Under the pieces are notes generated by a model. It made no database searches. It saw only the letters and a program-made list of their open reading frames with translations, and had not been told where the DNA came from. From the NCBI GenBank assembly GCA_004014935.1, contig CP025321.1, positions 2,666,001 to 2,730,000 on the forward strand: a DNA stretch of 64,000 nt, read 5' to 3'. The DNA is from Saccharomycopsis malanga. Lineage: Eukaryota; Ascomycota; Saccharomycetes; Ascoideales; Saccharomycopsidaceae. Made by a program: the position numbers and the translations under genes. Shown one piece after another: positions 47,378-59,300 of the stretch (positions are counted from its first letter, which is position 1; the number at the start of each line of letters is the position of its first letter).

Positions 47378-48926
47378 AGCGTTTAATTTTCAACCGAGTA
47401 CAGGCATCCACTGTAATGCCCCATTCATCCGTTGTGCTGTTCGTTCTACTGCATTTGTATTTCTTTCTACATTGATTGTGCGTTGTCCTCAAAACAATTC
47501 CAATTGACACTACTAACTGTACCATACTTTACAAGATGATGTGTTTGATAAAAAATAAAAAGTTTTGAAAATTAAAAAAATATCAAAGTCGAAAAAGCGC
47601 TTTTTTGAGCTACTTTTCTCTATTTTATTATCAGCTTTTGTTTCACTATACAAAATGTGATGAATAGGAATAAAAAGAACTTCATTTTTTAAAAGTGAAT
47701 AAAAAGACAACTATGCTTGAAAAAGTGATTTGAACTTCAATGAGGAACAAAAAAAAAAAAAGAAAACAATAAAAAACATCAGAAAAAAAAAACATTTAAA
47801 AAACATCAAACATTACACTTTTTCAAAAATTCATCTTCTCATTGAGAGATTTTGTCTCTATTTTCGCAGAGCTCACTTTGATTTTCAATGTTTTGATTTT
47901 TGCTTCCTATACATTTTCTATATATAAAGTCATTGCTTACTTCAGTATGACCTATTTTATGGGAGACATTGTTATCACCCAATGTCTTAATTTCTCACGT
48001 TTTTAGGTTTTTAATGCTTTTTTTACATCTTCCTTTTCCTGACTCATTTTTATTCGTCGTTTTTTGCCTTAAAAAACGTTTTGCTTTTTTCCGGTGGTGC
48101 TTTTTAATAAACAGGTTTTAATGCTTTCAAAATCGTGTTCATTCATTATATTTCGAGCAGCTGTCTCTAGAGAGCTTAATTGTCACTAGTTTTGACGGTT
48201 TCCGTAAATTACGTCCCTTTCCATGCAACCTGCGTCATCATGTCTCCAGCAACCTTCTTGCCGCAATATATTTGACAGAATTTCAATACTATTACTAAGA
48301 GTAACCAGGAGAAAAGAAAGAAAGAATAGGAACATTACAATAATTTGACAGAATTTCAGGACAATATAAATAAAAAGCAAAAACAAGTATGCATTGGTAT
48401 ATGTAGTATCCTATTGTTATCGATTTAACCATATTGTAGAAAATAACGCATTTACAGAGATGTACCTTTTCAAGTTGCGGTTGCGATTTCAGATAACGAA
48501 ACAAGTGCCTTCTGGTAGAAAGCAAACATAAGATAAAACGACAATTATAGTTATAGAATATAGAATAGAATGTTTGCGTTAATAGCTCGTTATAGCCTCT
48601 TTCAAGTACAATCAGGCAACATGACCCATTACGAGACGATGTAGAAAATTGAACATGCCGCCAAACCTTATAACCATTTTCGGCTGAGACCTATCCACAC
48701 CACTCTTAATTGACGAGAAAGCATACAACCTCAATTACTTTTAATACTAGCATGAGTCCAGAAACTAATATGGATATGAAAAATGGCAATCAAGACATAC
48801 TTACCGAAATAGCCGACAAGTGTCTCATCTATCAAATATAGTTTACCATATTTACAAATCTTTCAATGAAACTAAACTATTGTAAAATTAACCATTCAAC
48901 TATATACAAATCATCTAAGAGATCTA
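47378..48926. other. Gene-free convergent gap
   Basis: 1.55 kb between the zinc-finger gene and chitin deacetylase 3' ends. Very AT-rich with A and T runs (47740-47810). No supported gene. ATACTTACC at 48797-48805 looks like a U1 5' end but nothing U1-like follows. Confidence 0.55.
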
Positions 48927-50012
48927 TCAAGTAGAAAACACATAACTTTGCCCTTGCAAAGCAGAAACGTCAGAGTTGCCGTTATTGTTGTCGAATGTTT
49001 TGATATAGTCAATTCCATTGGCACATTGGGCTGCCGTCATTTGGTCATGGCCAATTATATTGTTAGACAACTCAATAGCAACATTAACAGTCTTGATATG
49101 TGCATCGTGTTCCAAAATCATGCCTCTTTTTGGTCCATTATGATTCAACCAACTTCTGGCTTCATCATAGATTTGTTTCTCAGTTCTTTGGTTGCTCAAT
49201 AATTGCCAATCATAAGTATCGTAATCCCACAATACAGCCTGCAATCCAAATTGCCTCAAGATATAACGCACTCTGTTGTCAATGCCACCATATGGTGGTC
49301 TGAACCATTTTGGAATATGACCACCAGTAGCATTCATTGCCCAGATAGACCATTCGATTTCAGCAATAATCTGCTCGTTGGTCAATGATGGCAAGAATTT
49401 ATGTCCCCAAGTATGAGTCCCGATCAAGTGGCCCTTTTCCTGGATTTGCTTGTAAATTTCTGGAAAACGCACAACGTTGATACCCAAGGTAAAAAAGGTA
49501 GTCTTGTGTTTCAAATTATCCAAAAGCTTAGGGGTGGCAGGTGAAGGGCCATCATCAAAACTCTGCGACAACTTAGGGCATGAGTAGACATCGTCTTGGG
49601 CAACACACTTGTAACAATCAAACGAACAACTTGACCGATCCACAGGGCATACAGCCATTTCATGAGGTTGAATATTAGAAGGGATTTTACTCATGTCGAG
49701 AAAACCTAATGGTATGTATGGAGGATCAATCCCTGGCCATTCTTTCAACCCTGTAAAATCAGCAAGCCATTGTGGAAATGGTTGTTGTGCCATTGCAGTA
49801 GTATCATAGCCAACAGGCGCTTTTGAGTCTTCAAAGTGCGATTCCTTATCAGCTTTCAAGACTCTTGCTTCATGAACATTTTTCCTCAATATAGCAGAGT
49901 TTTTTTTGCTCGAAGCTCCAGCAGCGCTATGCCCAAGACCTTCAATTGGCTGTGAAACAGCCAATTTGATAGCAAAGAGACATAATGTGACAAGGAACGC
50001 TGGATTTGTCAT
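48927..50012 (-). CDS. Secreted chitin deacetylase (CDA1/CDA2-like)
   Basis: 361 residues with an N-terminal signal peptide (PAFLVTLCLFAIKLAVSQ). It converts chitin to chitosan; in S. cerevisiae Cda1/Cda2 act in the ascospore wall. The NodB/polysaccharide deacetylase domain spans ~145-340: motif 1 SFDDGPS (151-157, base Asp and metal Asp), motif 2 THTWGH (199-204, metal His200 and His204), motif 3 RPPYGG (238-243) and motif 4 WDYDTYDW. An N-terminal cysteine cluster (CPVDRSSCSFDCYKC at 122-136) is typical of yeast CDAs. Length is close to the S. cerevisiae enzymes. The start is a true ATG. No GPI tail, so secreted or wall-trapped. Confidence 0.92.
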   Translation of the reverse strand: MTNPAFLVTLCLFAIKLAVSQPIEGLGHSAAGASSKKNSAILRKNVHEARVLKADKESHFEDSKAPVGYDTTAMAQQPFPQWLADFTGLKEWPGIDPPYIPLGFLDMSKIPSNIQPHEMAVCPVDRSSCSFDCYKCVAQDDVYSCPKLSQSFDDGPSPATPKLLDNLKHKTTFFTLGINVVRFPEIYKQIQEKGHLIGTHTWGHKFLPSLTNEQIIAEIEWSIWAMNATGGHIPKWFRPPYGGIDNRVRYILRQFGLQAVLWDYDTYDWQLLSNQRTEKQIYDEARSWLNHNGPKRGMILEHDAHIKTVNVAIELSNNIIGHDQMTAAQCANGIDYIKTFDNNNGNSDVSALQGQSYVFST

Positions 50013-50513
50013 TGTTGTGATGCTGAATGAATATGCTTGTTTTATAAAATGATATTATTTTATTTCAAAGTGTATTTTTATGCTAGACACGCTATAAGAA
50101 TATACTTACCAATTATGAGTAACAAACTTTGATCTTAAATATTAACCATCAAGAGATGTTTAAGGTGGATATCCCTAACTTTGTGGTCGCGCATACACTA
50201 TGACAATGGTTTACTGGTTAGTTAACAGCACATGTTGAGTCCACCGCATGGCAGCGCATTGCTTGTATCTATAATCTAAATACCAAAATAGTTACGGTTC
50301 GAGTATGAAGAAATACAATGAAAGTCATAAATTCATAAAAACATTGTTAGCCAAGCTTGGGCTCAAATAGAACTGAACGAAGAAGTAAATAAAAAAAAAG
50401 TTATATAAGTATGCAACGTTGAAGTCAGGCAAAGTTGAGCGGCGCCCTAAAAAATCAGATAAAAAAAAATAAAGAATAAATATAAGAGCCAAAGTATAAG
50501 TAGTTCAGTAATA
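50013..50513. other. Chitin deacetylase upstream region
   Basis: 500 bp, AT-rich, no gene or clear motif. It holds the chitin deacetylase promoter and the 3' end of the Ser-rich gene. Confidence 0.5.
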
Positions 50514-51527
50514 TTATGTGTACTGATCCGTGATTATTTCTGCGGGGCCACTGGAAACATTACTGTTAGCAGAAACCTTAGAGGCTGGTTTATCTGATCT
50601 CGGTACCTGAGTGGATGATAACTTGTTGGGCAGCTGGCTTTGAGACAAAACCCTTGAACTTGCACTATTGTTGGTATTTAAACCAAAAGAAGCGTCAAGT
50701 TTGTAGTTTCCAAAAGCGGTAGAATCACTGAACCTATTCTTCTTCATTTTAGAGAGCTCGGAATTTTCAAAATCTTCCGAAAACCCCGTTGAAAGTCTTT
50801 TAGTCGTTGAAGATGATCTAGATCTTGCTGTTTCAAAGTTTGGATTATTCAACTGTGCCTTGAGAATTTTATTTTCCTCTTTCAACAGATTGATCTCTTT
50901 CATGAGCTTCAACACAATCGCATCCTGCTCTTTCTCCATGACATCGATGATTTCACCACTAGACAATCTAGACGAAGAGGTGTAGGAAGGTTTGCTATCA
51001 ATGATCATGTGCTGAGAACCGCTTGCCGAAGAAGATTTGAACAAGTAAGGAGAGCAGCTTGTGAAAGAGTTTCTTGGTGACGATTTGGTTGAATAATTTG
51101 CAAGAGTTCGTGGACTTAGATTTGTAGATGAGTTGTCTGTCTTAACATTACCAAGTAGGGGAGTGTTTGTTCCACTGGAACTTGCTGCCATCAGGCCCAA
51201 TGAAGGACGACGCAACCTTGCAGAAGTATTGGTGTAGCTATCGCATTTTATTGGCGAATTTAATAGGCTGGCGGCTGTTCGGGTTGGAGATCCGTTAATA
51301 TCACTGTAAACTGCGCTTCCTTCACTTCCGCTATTGAGAGGCGCAGCTCTTGATGCTGAATCGATTTCACTGCTTGAGAACGCAAACTGGGTTGACGGTG
51401 AGCTTGGATGATTACTGGATGCCTCTGAAGACGAAACGTTGATTGAAGGCGACAACTGGCCAGAACTTGCTGAATGTGACAGCAAATGGCGCTTATGGTG
51501 ATTTTTTCGAAAGTTTCCGTTGGACAT
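50514..51527 (-). CDS. Ser-rich unknown protein with short coiled coil
   Basis: 337 residues from a true ATG. Unrecognised. It begins MSNGNFRKNHHKRHLLSHSA, a basic start, then is almost wholly Ser/Asn-rich and disordered, with at least six Ser-Pro or Thr-Pro sites (for example QLSP, NGSPTR, LNSPIK, NLSPRT, KSSPRN) that could be cyclin-dependent or MAP kinase targets. The only ordered part is a helix at ~195-225: VMEKEQDAIVLKLMKEINLL, then KEENKILKAQL, a short leucine-zipper-like coiled coil. No membrane segment. Probably a phosphorylated regulator or cytoskeletal adaptor; function unknown. It faces away from the gene at 53635 across a 2.1-kb gap. Confidence 0.75.
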   Translation of the reverse strand: MSNGNFRKNHHKRHLLSHSASSGQLSPSINVSSSEASSNHPSSPSTQFAFSSSEIDSASRAAPLNSGSEGSAVYSDINGSPTRTAASLLNSPIKCDSYTNTSARLRRPSLGLMAASSSGTNTPLLGNVKTDNSSTNLSPRTLANYSTKSSPRNSFTSCSPYLFKSSSASGSQHMIIDSKPSYTSSSRLSSGEIIDVMEKEQDAIVLKLMKEINLLKEENKILKAQLNNPNFETARSRSSSTTKRLSTGFSEDFENSELSKMKKNRFSDSTAFGNYKLDASFGLNTNNSASSRVLSQSQLPNKLSSTQVPRSDKPASKVSANSNVSSGPAEIITDQYT

Positions 51528-53634
51528 TTAGATTATTATTGTAATTCAGTGGTAAAAATGAAAATAAAAAACACCACCACCTTGGAAGGAAATTTCTCCG
51601 AAAACAAAGTAGTCCAGCTCCCTGTTTATATATGGGAATATACACATTATGCAGTCCAACACCTAAAAGATAGATGTACATGTCCAGACCTATATCATAC
51701 TGTTAGACTTTCTTGGTCTAGACCACAGAACCACAGGATACAGCATCAGGCCTACGGTTGCATAATTCCACAGCTGTCAAAGCGTACCCTCCTGCAGGTC
51801 TCATCTGACGATCGCGGACAGGTGTGTATCGAGAACCGGAATAACGATAACATTGGTCAATATAACCAACACAGTACGGGTTTTAGGTCTTTTGCTCGAC
51901 GATTCTCGGCATTGCGGTTGATCGCAAGTGTGGGTGCTACTGTGGGGGCGTTGTTAAGAACCGCATTTTGAACTAAGGGATGTTAAGAAAGCACGCATAG
52001 CCTTCAGTAGTACCAACGGTATTACGATAAGAATAATATACAGGCTACATAGCGTTATTATGGAAGGCGCGCTTACCAGCGGATATTAGAACCATACCGG
52101 GGTATACACCGTACCGTGTTATATCCGCTAGATTGCGATTAGGACAATAGAAACTATTGTAGTATAACACACAGCAAACTCCTGAAAGTCTTCGTGAACA
52201 GTGCTAGTTCACGACCCGCCCTGTATATGTTTTTTATCGTCGTTGTTCACTAGAATTTCGTAAAGTGATAGATGTGGGCTGTACTATGATTCCCACTAAT
52301 TTAGGGTTACCCAATCTGACAAGCGGTTTTATTGCTAAATGCACTGTTATGAAAGGTTCCAGTATTATAATTAAGGTGCTGAACCTACAGTTAACAAACT
52401 CTAAGGGGGCTCAGTCAGATAACCTGTCCATTTGGACAACCCTAAAATCACACTTGGCAAACAAAACTGAACTGACATGCCAGGTTTAGTTACACTCTAC
52501 TAGTAGATAGCTATTTAAACGGTTAATTTTCTGTCAATATAAAAGAGTTACCATAATATTGCCCTGATTACTCTTTATCTAAGTATGTATGATTGTAGTC
52601 AATTAGCTGAAATTCTCATTTCGTATCTATCGTTTTTTTTGAAAAAATTTTACATCTTCTACTGATCGACCAGGTTTGTCTGCTAAACAATACACTCTCA
52701 AAAAAAATTGGACGAAGTGTAGCACTATAAAATGAGATACACTCAAAACAGACTAAATGACTCTGCCACCTTTACTTTTAAGCTTTTTCTTTAATGCAAA
52801 CTCACTTCAGTCTGATTTTATTAGAGAAATGTAAATATAACTAACTGTAGTTGGTTACTAGCATTGCTACATCTACAGAGTAAACCTTATTTGTAGTTTG
52901 TAGATTACACTCGTTCATATTGGTCTATTGGCTGCAATTTTCACAGTAATAATTGAAAACAACACAATGTGAAGAATTCACCACTTTAGATTCTTTTATG
53001 AAAAATATGACCATGCAGTTCAAAAAGGTTAATCGAGAAAAGTTACCATTTCATTTTTTATGTAAATCCATTACAGCAATTCATATTGATACATTTAATG
53101 ACAGTGTTCTAGAATTTGAATTTTCATATTGATATAGACCTCTAGGTAACTTTCACTATTCAAAATTTTCATCAACAACCTTGATTTCTTCTTTTTTTTT
53201 GTGAATAACAAAAGTTTATCACGTTCGAATTTGAATATGCGCTGATATAAAGATCGAAGAGAACTCGTAATCTTAAACTGATGATGTGTACCAATGTTTT
53301 AGAATAAGAACCCTACAATTCATTGCATTTATATATGTAAAATACATTGAAACATTGATTTTAAAACTGCATTACTTTGAGCAGTTTATGGGAACTCGAA
53401 AAAAAACTTCAATATACAATATTTACATTCAAACATCATCAAACAAGCCTTTCTCTATTGTACATGGAGAGTCTGGTTAATATTACGCCCCAACCAGGCT
53501 GGTAAAACGATTACGTAAGCACGATAATGGGTATTTTTCAAGAAATATGGGGCCAACAAGAGAAATATAGCAATGAATGAGTGACTTTAATCAGCATAAT
53601 ATCAGTCAAATAAATACAGTTTTATTTTTCAAAT
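51528..53634. other. Divergent 2.1-kb gap with several short hairpins
   Basis: No gene recognised. At 52078-52213 there are three perfect inverted repeats: AGCGGATAT (52078-52086) with ATATCCGCT (52121-52129), ACAATAG-AAA-CTATTGT (52144-52160), and CGTGAAC (52193-52199) with GTTCACG (52207-52213), followed by a T6 run at about 52230. This could be a structured transcript or paired binding sites. The remainder is AT-rich, with no visible structure. Confidence 0.45.
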
Positions 53635-54372
53635 ATGGGTTCTGCCGCCTCCAAACAATCTGGCCGGAATTTAGCTAAGAATGTTGGGGAGAAATCTCTC
53701 AACTCCAGTTTAAAGCGGACCAAAGTGGATCCTCTTGCTGGTATTCAAAAGCAGATGGAACATCAGAAGCAAGTAGAGCATCAGCCCCAAGCAAATCAAA
53801 ACTATGTAGATCCTAGACTTCATAATAGAGGCCAGCCACCTGTGCGTGGGCCAACCAACAGATCTGGTCAGCCTTTGACACATGGTGGCCGCTCTAAGCC
53901 CGATTACAGTAAGAAAGATGGCATGGATCCAGATTTCAACGCAAAGGCAATGTCGCTAGGGGCGGTAAAGCTTTACGAGAAGGATATAAAAATTGACCGC
54001 AATAACCAAGCAATCCAGACATTGAATCGTAGACAAGAATATGAGCAATTGGGCAAGCAATTAAAGTATCAGGTGGAAAATAGAACACTTCTTGATCCTC
54101 GAACCATTGCTGCCATTTTAAACGATTATGATGCTGGATGTTCTGTAGATCAACTTGTAAAACGCTACGCATTGCACCCAGACTTTCTTGACCAATTAGG
54201 ACTTGGGATAGTCAAGGTAGCAAAGACAAGAATATCTAATGCTAAAACAATTGATGATGTTGATTTCAAAAATCATGGAAATCAGCGGCATGCTCAAGAC
54301 AATATCGCCCCGCAGCGTAATAAAAAACAATCAAGTGAACTACAAGATCAGCTCGATAAGCTTCTTTCTTAA
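53635..54372 (+). CDS. Unknown protein, predicted N-myristoylated
   Basis: 245 residues from the ATG at 53635. The start MGSAASKQSG fits the N-myristoylation consensus (Gly2, Ser6, then Lys7), so it is probably attached to a membrane. Residues ~35-95 are Gln/Pro/Gly-rich and disordered. From ~100 an ordered region follows: MDPDFNAKAMSLGAVKLYEK, EQLGKQLKYQVENRTLLDPR, and TIAAILNDYDAGCSVDQLVK with RYALHPDFLDQLG. The last part reads like a helix-turn-helix but in a lipid-anchored protein is more likely a protein-binding helical bundle. The end is charged and low in complexity. I do not recognise the family. TYW3 follows 207 bp downstream on the same strand. Confidence 0.75.
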   Translation: MGSAASKQSGRNLAKNVGEKSLNSSLKRTKVDPLAGIQKQMEHQKQVEHQPQANQNYVDPRLHNRGQPPVRGPTNRSGQPLTHGGRSKPDYSKKDGMDPDFNAKAMSLGAVKLYEKDIKIDRNNQAIQTLNRRQEYEQLGKQLKYQVENRTLLDPRTIAAILNDYDAGCSVDQLVKRYALHPDFLDQLGLGIVKVAKTRISNAKTIDDVDFKNHGNQRHAQDNIAPQRNKKQSSELQDQLDKLLS

Positions 54373-54579
54373 TTAAATTATTAGTTGCATTGTAAATAGA
54401 CGTTTAAATACACCTATTAGGAGTATCTCATTTTGCTAGTGTACGTTTATGTAGGTAAATGTTAGAGATGCGTTCGATGCGTAGAAAAATTTTTTTTATA
54501 TATTTCACTATCAACATGGCATATTACAGCTCTGCAAGTCTTAATAACCTGTTGAAACCACACTATACATTATACTACA

Positions 54580-55518
54580 ATGAAGCAGAATCCGTTTATA
54601 CAAAGAAAAGCAGCTATCCTCAAGTCCATCAATGAAAACTCACCGGATTCTCCAGACTTTTCCCCAAAAGGTACCATAGACGCATTATGTTTGCCAATCA
54701 TACATCTTATAAACTCCTGTCCACACATGGTCACTACGTCCACATGTTCTGGAAGGGTTAGTGTGTTTCTTGAGGGTTCGAAGTTGAAACATAGTGCCCC
54801 TGAAGACGACGCCTACCTACCACTACCTAGCACCAAGGCCGGTGGAAAAGGCGAGGGCGGTCGCTGGCTATTTATCACTCACGAGGTGGAAAACCTAGAT
54901 AATTGGTATACCAACCTTTTTAACAGTGAATTCGAAAATACCCAGTTTGACTATATACAGAATTCTGAACAAATTGCCAAGGCAAGTAGCAATCCCGCTA
55001 CCAGATATGTCCTTCTCAAGTTTGAGCCTTTGATTCTCCATGTTTTCTGCGCTAATTACGAAACAGCTTGTGAACTCTACGCTACCGCAATGGCTTGTGG
55101 ATTTCGCGAGTCAGGAATAGGAAAAAATAATAATGTTGCTATCCGAATTTCCATAAGGTTGGACGTCCCAATAGGGTTTCTCGATGAAGCCCTCTCTATA
55201 CAAAAGGGGGCAGAAAAGGTACATATTTTTATCCAGGAACCTGTCTTAAATTTGATAACTAACCTATCAAGAGACAAGTTTGCCCAAAATCTGAAAAAGC
55301 TTCAAGAACTTCACCAAAGTATTGAGAATATGATAAACAGCTTGCAGAGAAAGACTAGTGAAGAAAATAAATTAGAGACTAAAGAGGAAAGAAGACAGAG
55401 AAAAATGGCCGAGGGTTTAGCCAGAAGAGAAGCTGTGCGCGAGTTGAAGCAAATTGAAAAGTTGAACAAGTTGAAGATCGCCGAGGAGCAAAATAGTTTT
55501 AGCAATAATATCCAGTGA
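54580..55518 (+). CDS. TYW3: tRNA wybutosine-synthesising methyltransferase TYW3
   Basis: 312 residues. TYW3 methylates the N-4 position of the tricyclic precursor (yW-86 to yW-72) at position 37 of tRNA-Phe. The first motif MKQNPFIQRKAAILKSI and the signature STCSGR (54-59) followed by VSVFLEG are clear. GGRWLFITHEVENLDNW, TRYVLLKFEPLILHVFC, ACELYATAMACGFRESGIG and VAIRISIRLDVPIG follow in the family order. The C-terminal ~70 residues are a charged helix (EENKLETKEERRQRKMAEGL). The start is a true ATG at the homology boundary. Length slightly exceeds S. cerevisiae Tyw3 (273). Confidence 0.94.
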   Translation: MKQNPFIQRKAAILKSINENSPDSPDFSPKGTIDALCLPIIHLINSCPHMVTTSTCSGRVSVFLEGSKLKHSAPEDDAYLPLPSTKAGGKGEGGRWLFITHEVENLDNWYTNLFNSEFENTQFDYIQNSEQIAKASSNPATRYVLLKFEPLILHVFCANYETACELYATAMACGFRESGIGKNNNVAIRISIRLDVPIGFLDEALSIQKGAEKVHIFIQEPVLNLITNLSRDKFAQNLKKLQELHQSIENMINSLQRKTSEENKLETKEERRQRKMAEGLARREAVRELKQIEKLNKLKIAEEQNSFSNNIQ

Positions 55519-56396
55519 GATACATGCTTGTCGAAGATCCTCCATCTTATATGAAAAATGGGTGAGCAAAGATAGTTAAGTTTAATATACGTTGTATTGT
55601 AAAACTTACACTAGCAGTTTTTTGTATATCATAAATACTGCTCCAAGTAAATATAATGTGAATGTACCTTGAAGGTATCAGATAAGAAAATCAAGAAGTG
55701 AATGAGGCCCCAAAAATAGAGGTCTTTTTACAGCTAAAATTGTGAACCGCTTTTAGATCTAGTCGTAAATTATAGTTGAGCGCACTGTAGCATAAATTTA
55801 CCAACTTTTTAACAAGTTAAGCGAGAATCTAGAGAACAATTTCAACTGTGAGGTGAATATAGCCAATAACAAAAAAAAACGATGAGTAATGGTTATCATG
55901 ACATTAAGAAATCGCAAAAAAGAAAGAGAAAATAAAAAACAACAAACGTTCAAAAGACTGAGAGAACAGCGAAAACGAGCAAGACAAATATAAAAACGGT
56001 CAAATGTTGAAATCAACAACAGAAAACAAACTATGAAGAAAACGGTGATTAAGGCAAACAGCTATGTGCAGCATGTGAAAATGAGTGAAAAAGAAAAATG
56101 TTTTCAAACAAAAGTTGAACAGAACAAATAAATGGATGGAAAAGCGAGAACAAAAATGTTAGTTGAACAAGCAATGAGTAGCAATAAGAGAAGTGCTTTA
56201 GAAAAAGCAGAAACATTAGCTTCCGTGCTGTAAAATTAGTCGAACCAAGTAGAAGCAATAATGTAACTGTAACATATTGTCAAACACGAAATAATGGTTA
56301 TATGCAGAATAAAAAAGAAAGCTTTTCTTTGCTGTATCTTGCAAATGTAAATTCAGTAAAATTCAAGAAAACTGGTTGAATATTAGAAGGCATGAT
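55519..56396. other. Gene-free convergent gap
   Basis: 880 bp between the TYW3 and CDC25 3' ends. AT-rich and purine-biased on the plus strand. Minus-strand hydrophobic open frames here are composition artefacts. No RNA or repeat seen. Confidence 0.55.
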
Positions 56397-59300
56397 TCAA
56401 CCTTGAGCCTTAGGATCAACATTGGTGTCTAGTGATTTGTTCTGGATTTTGCCCATGTCTTCGCCTTTACTTGATGGGCGAGTTGCACTAGACGAGGGAC
56501 GGCTCTTTGATTCGTCTGTGTCTTCATTCTGATCGTTATCGGTATCATCAGAGCTTTCTTCGTCAAAGTAGTCCATCAATTTTTTCATTTCTTCGTTGGA
56601 AATAGATATGCCACTATTTAAAAACTCTTTAAGTTCCGGCAAAGAAGGTTTATAGCGGGAACTTGCGCTATCCATCATATTTTTAGTGTCTATGCTACTG
56701 CCTGTGGCTAATGAAGCACTACTATGAGCTGTTCCTGGCGGCTGGGAGACCTCAGGATTAACAGAGGCAGTTTTTGCACTTAACTTTGCTGCTCTTAAGG
56801 CATTGATGTTTTTCCATTGAGACGAGGCACTTTCACGAGGCTCTAAAATCAAAGAAATCTTGAACTGGGCATCCTCAGATGGATGATATTCTTTAAAACC
56901 TTTGTCGATGAATTTTTGGATAATTTCTACAGGTTTGAAAGGATAACTTATACTCTGAAAGCCTAAGATATTACTGATAATCGATTCCATCTTGGCTCTC
57001 TTGTAGAAATTGATAACTTTTGGATCGTTATTCAAACAGTCTGGGGTACCATTGACAATGAAAGTCAAGTCAGTTAAATAAACACCTACAAAAGGAATAC
57101 AAGGAATGCCTTGGACATGTTTCATCAACTCACGATAACTGCTGAAGTTTCTTTTGGTCTCCATTAAAGCATTCATCTTACCCAAAGTAGCCTTGGCTGT
57201 ATCACTGATGAGAGCCCATGTTTTGTGTAATCTGAGGATAGGAGAGGAAGACAAGGAACTAATGATAGCTGTCATGGAGCTGAAATTGTTGATTTTAAAA
57301 CATTGTTCGGCAACAGCAATGAAATAGTCAATGACTGAGGCGCGTTTATTGATATCATGTTTTCTAAGCACCATGTGTGAGACATAACTGGTAAGCTTAT
57401 TAGAATTGTTGATGAAGTCAGTGAAATGCTTGGAACCGCCAAAGGAGCCATACTTGTTTTTCCAAACACGTTCAAGACATTGTAGCAAAGTTATTTGAGC
57501 ATATAACTCAAAGTCTCTAATAGTGAGCTGACGAGCAAATTCCACAGGGCTGATATCTAACAATCTCAAGTGCTTGCCAGATGGTACAGGAAGAATAACT
57601 TCAGGAGCAGGATCCATCGGAGGGGGAACCATACTGAAAGAAATGCTTGTGCCAACCCCACTAGCGCCTCTTCGAGTGATGGTGGTGCCAGACAACTTAG
57701 CTTTCACTTCATCATAGATAATTTTCAGAGATGGGAACTTTTCTTTCACCAAATTTTCAGCAAATCTCAACCATACTTCTAAAGACTCCTTGTCTTCGGA
57801 ATAAACGTCGATCCAATACTTTTGCAACAACATCTTCATAATATTGACACATCTCAACCTGATAGGATGGAACTTTTTCTTGGACCATATCTGAAACTCT
57901 TCAAAACTAAGACCTTCGGGAGGTGGGATGTTAAACCGGTCAATCAAAAAGTTGATAAGCTCGCCTGGAGTCATCATACTGCGAAATGTGCTAAGAAAGA
58001 TCTTGTTAAAGCCTGGGTCATAATGTTCATGATTGGTTAAATGGATGATAAGTACTTCTTTTGTACCACCTTTAATTTCTCCTCTGGCATCGTAATACAA
58101 ATCATATTCATCATCAGAATCCAAATACCACGGGACTTCCTCGGCGTTTTTCTTCTTCTTTTTATCCTTATTGTAGTTCTTGGCAATTTTCTCATCGTCT
58201 ATAAGATATCCAGTGCCACTGACGTCAAGCTTACGGTCGTCCAAATAGCGGCCGTAGTCACTATTACCGGCAGAAGTGCCTTGCATCACACGTTCGGCAT
58301 ATCTAACCAAACTTTCCTTTTCTTCGATTAATTGGCCAATAATAATCAATAAAATCGATAAGTTGGTCTTGATCTTTTCAATAGACTTTTTAGTGTTCTT
58401 GTCAAAGTTGTTGAGAATGTCTTGGCTGGCATTGTCAAACACATCAATGTTATCGGTCAACATGAGCAATTCTTTCAAATCGTTAGCCAAATCATCGATG
58501 GTCAATTTCTTATTAACACTCGATCTAGACCGTTCAGCTGATGGAGCCTGGATAGACTTGAATATCGATGGATCCTGAGCAGTTAAGGATTGTGAATCCA
58601 TAACAAGTTCACTTAAAGAATTGTGTAACTCTTGCTTCACTTCGAAAAACTCGAACAATATAGGATAAGCAATAGACATAATACCTCTTTCTTTGCCACT
58701 AGTAGCATGACTAACATCATTCGGATCGGTTGGTCCAGGTTCATTGTCGTTTTTACCGAATAAAATATTGTAGCTGGTATTACCGGAACTGGCAATCAGA
58801 CGTCCATCTTCCTTGTCAAAGATCTGGCTGTTGAAAATACTGAAATCAAAACTTTCAAGAACATCCATGATGATCGTGGCACTTGCAAGTGTCTTGTAAA
58901 CAGACGAGATTATATTGAAGTTTCTTTTCTCAATCACTGCATTGTTGTTTTGCAGAGAAGAGACATCAATCGCTAAATATGACAAAATCTCATCAAGAAT
59001 ATCAAAAAGACTTTTCACTCTAATGGTAAGAACCTTTAGATTGTCACTGGAGAGTTTGACAAGCTTTTTACAACGTTGCTGGAAATCTTTAATTGCAAGC
59101 TCTTTGCGCTTAAGCTCAGTTGCCAACTGTTCTTTGGTCCATTCGCTATTATTACTACTGTGGTCAGCAACAGCATCTTGGATGTTGTTGTTGGAAATAG
59201 TGTAATTGCTAAAGAAGGGATTTTGCCAGTTTCCACCACTAAAGAAACCAGTGAGAAAACGTGGATAAACTTGTGGAATCTTCAACTGTTGTTGACCAGA

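Noticed and set aside
48797-48805. ATACTTACC as the 5' end of U1 snRNA
   Set aside because: The downstream sequence has no Sm site or U1-like stems that I can see; a nine-base match is expected by chance.
52265-52489. Open frame of 74 codons in the divergent gap
   Set aside because: Starts with GTG, no conserved motif, codon use like intergenic DNA.
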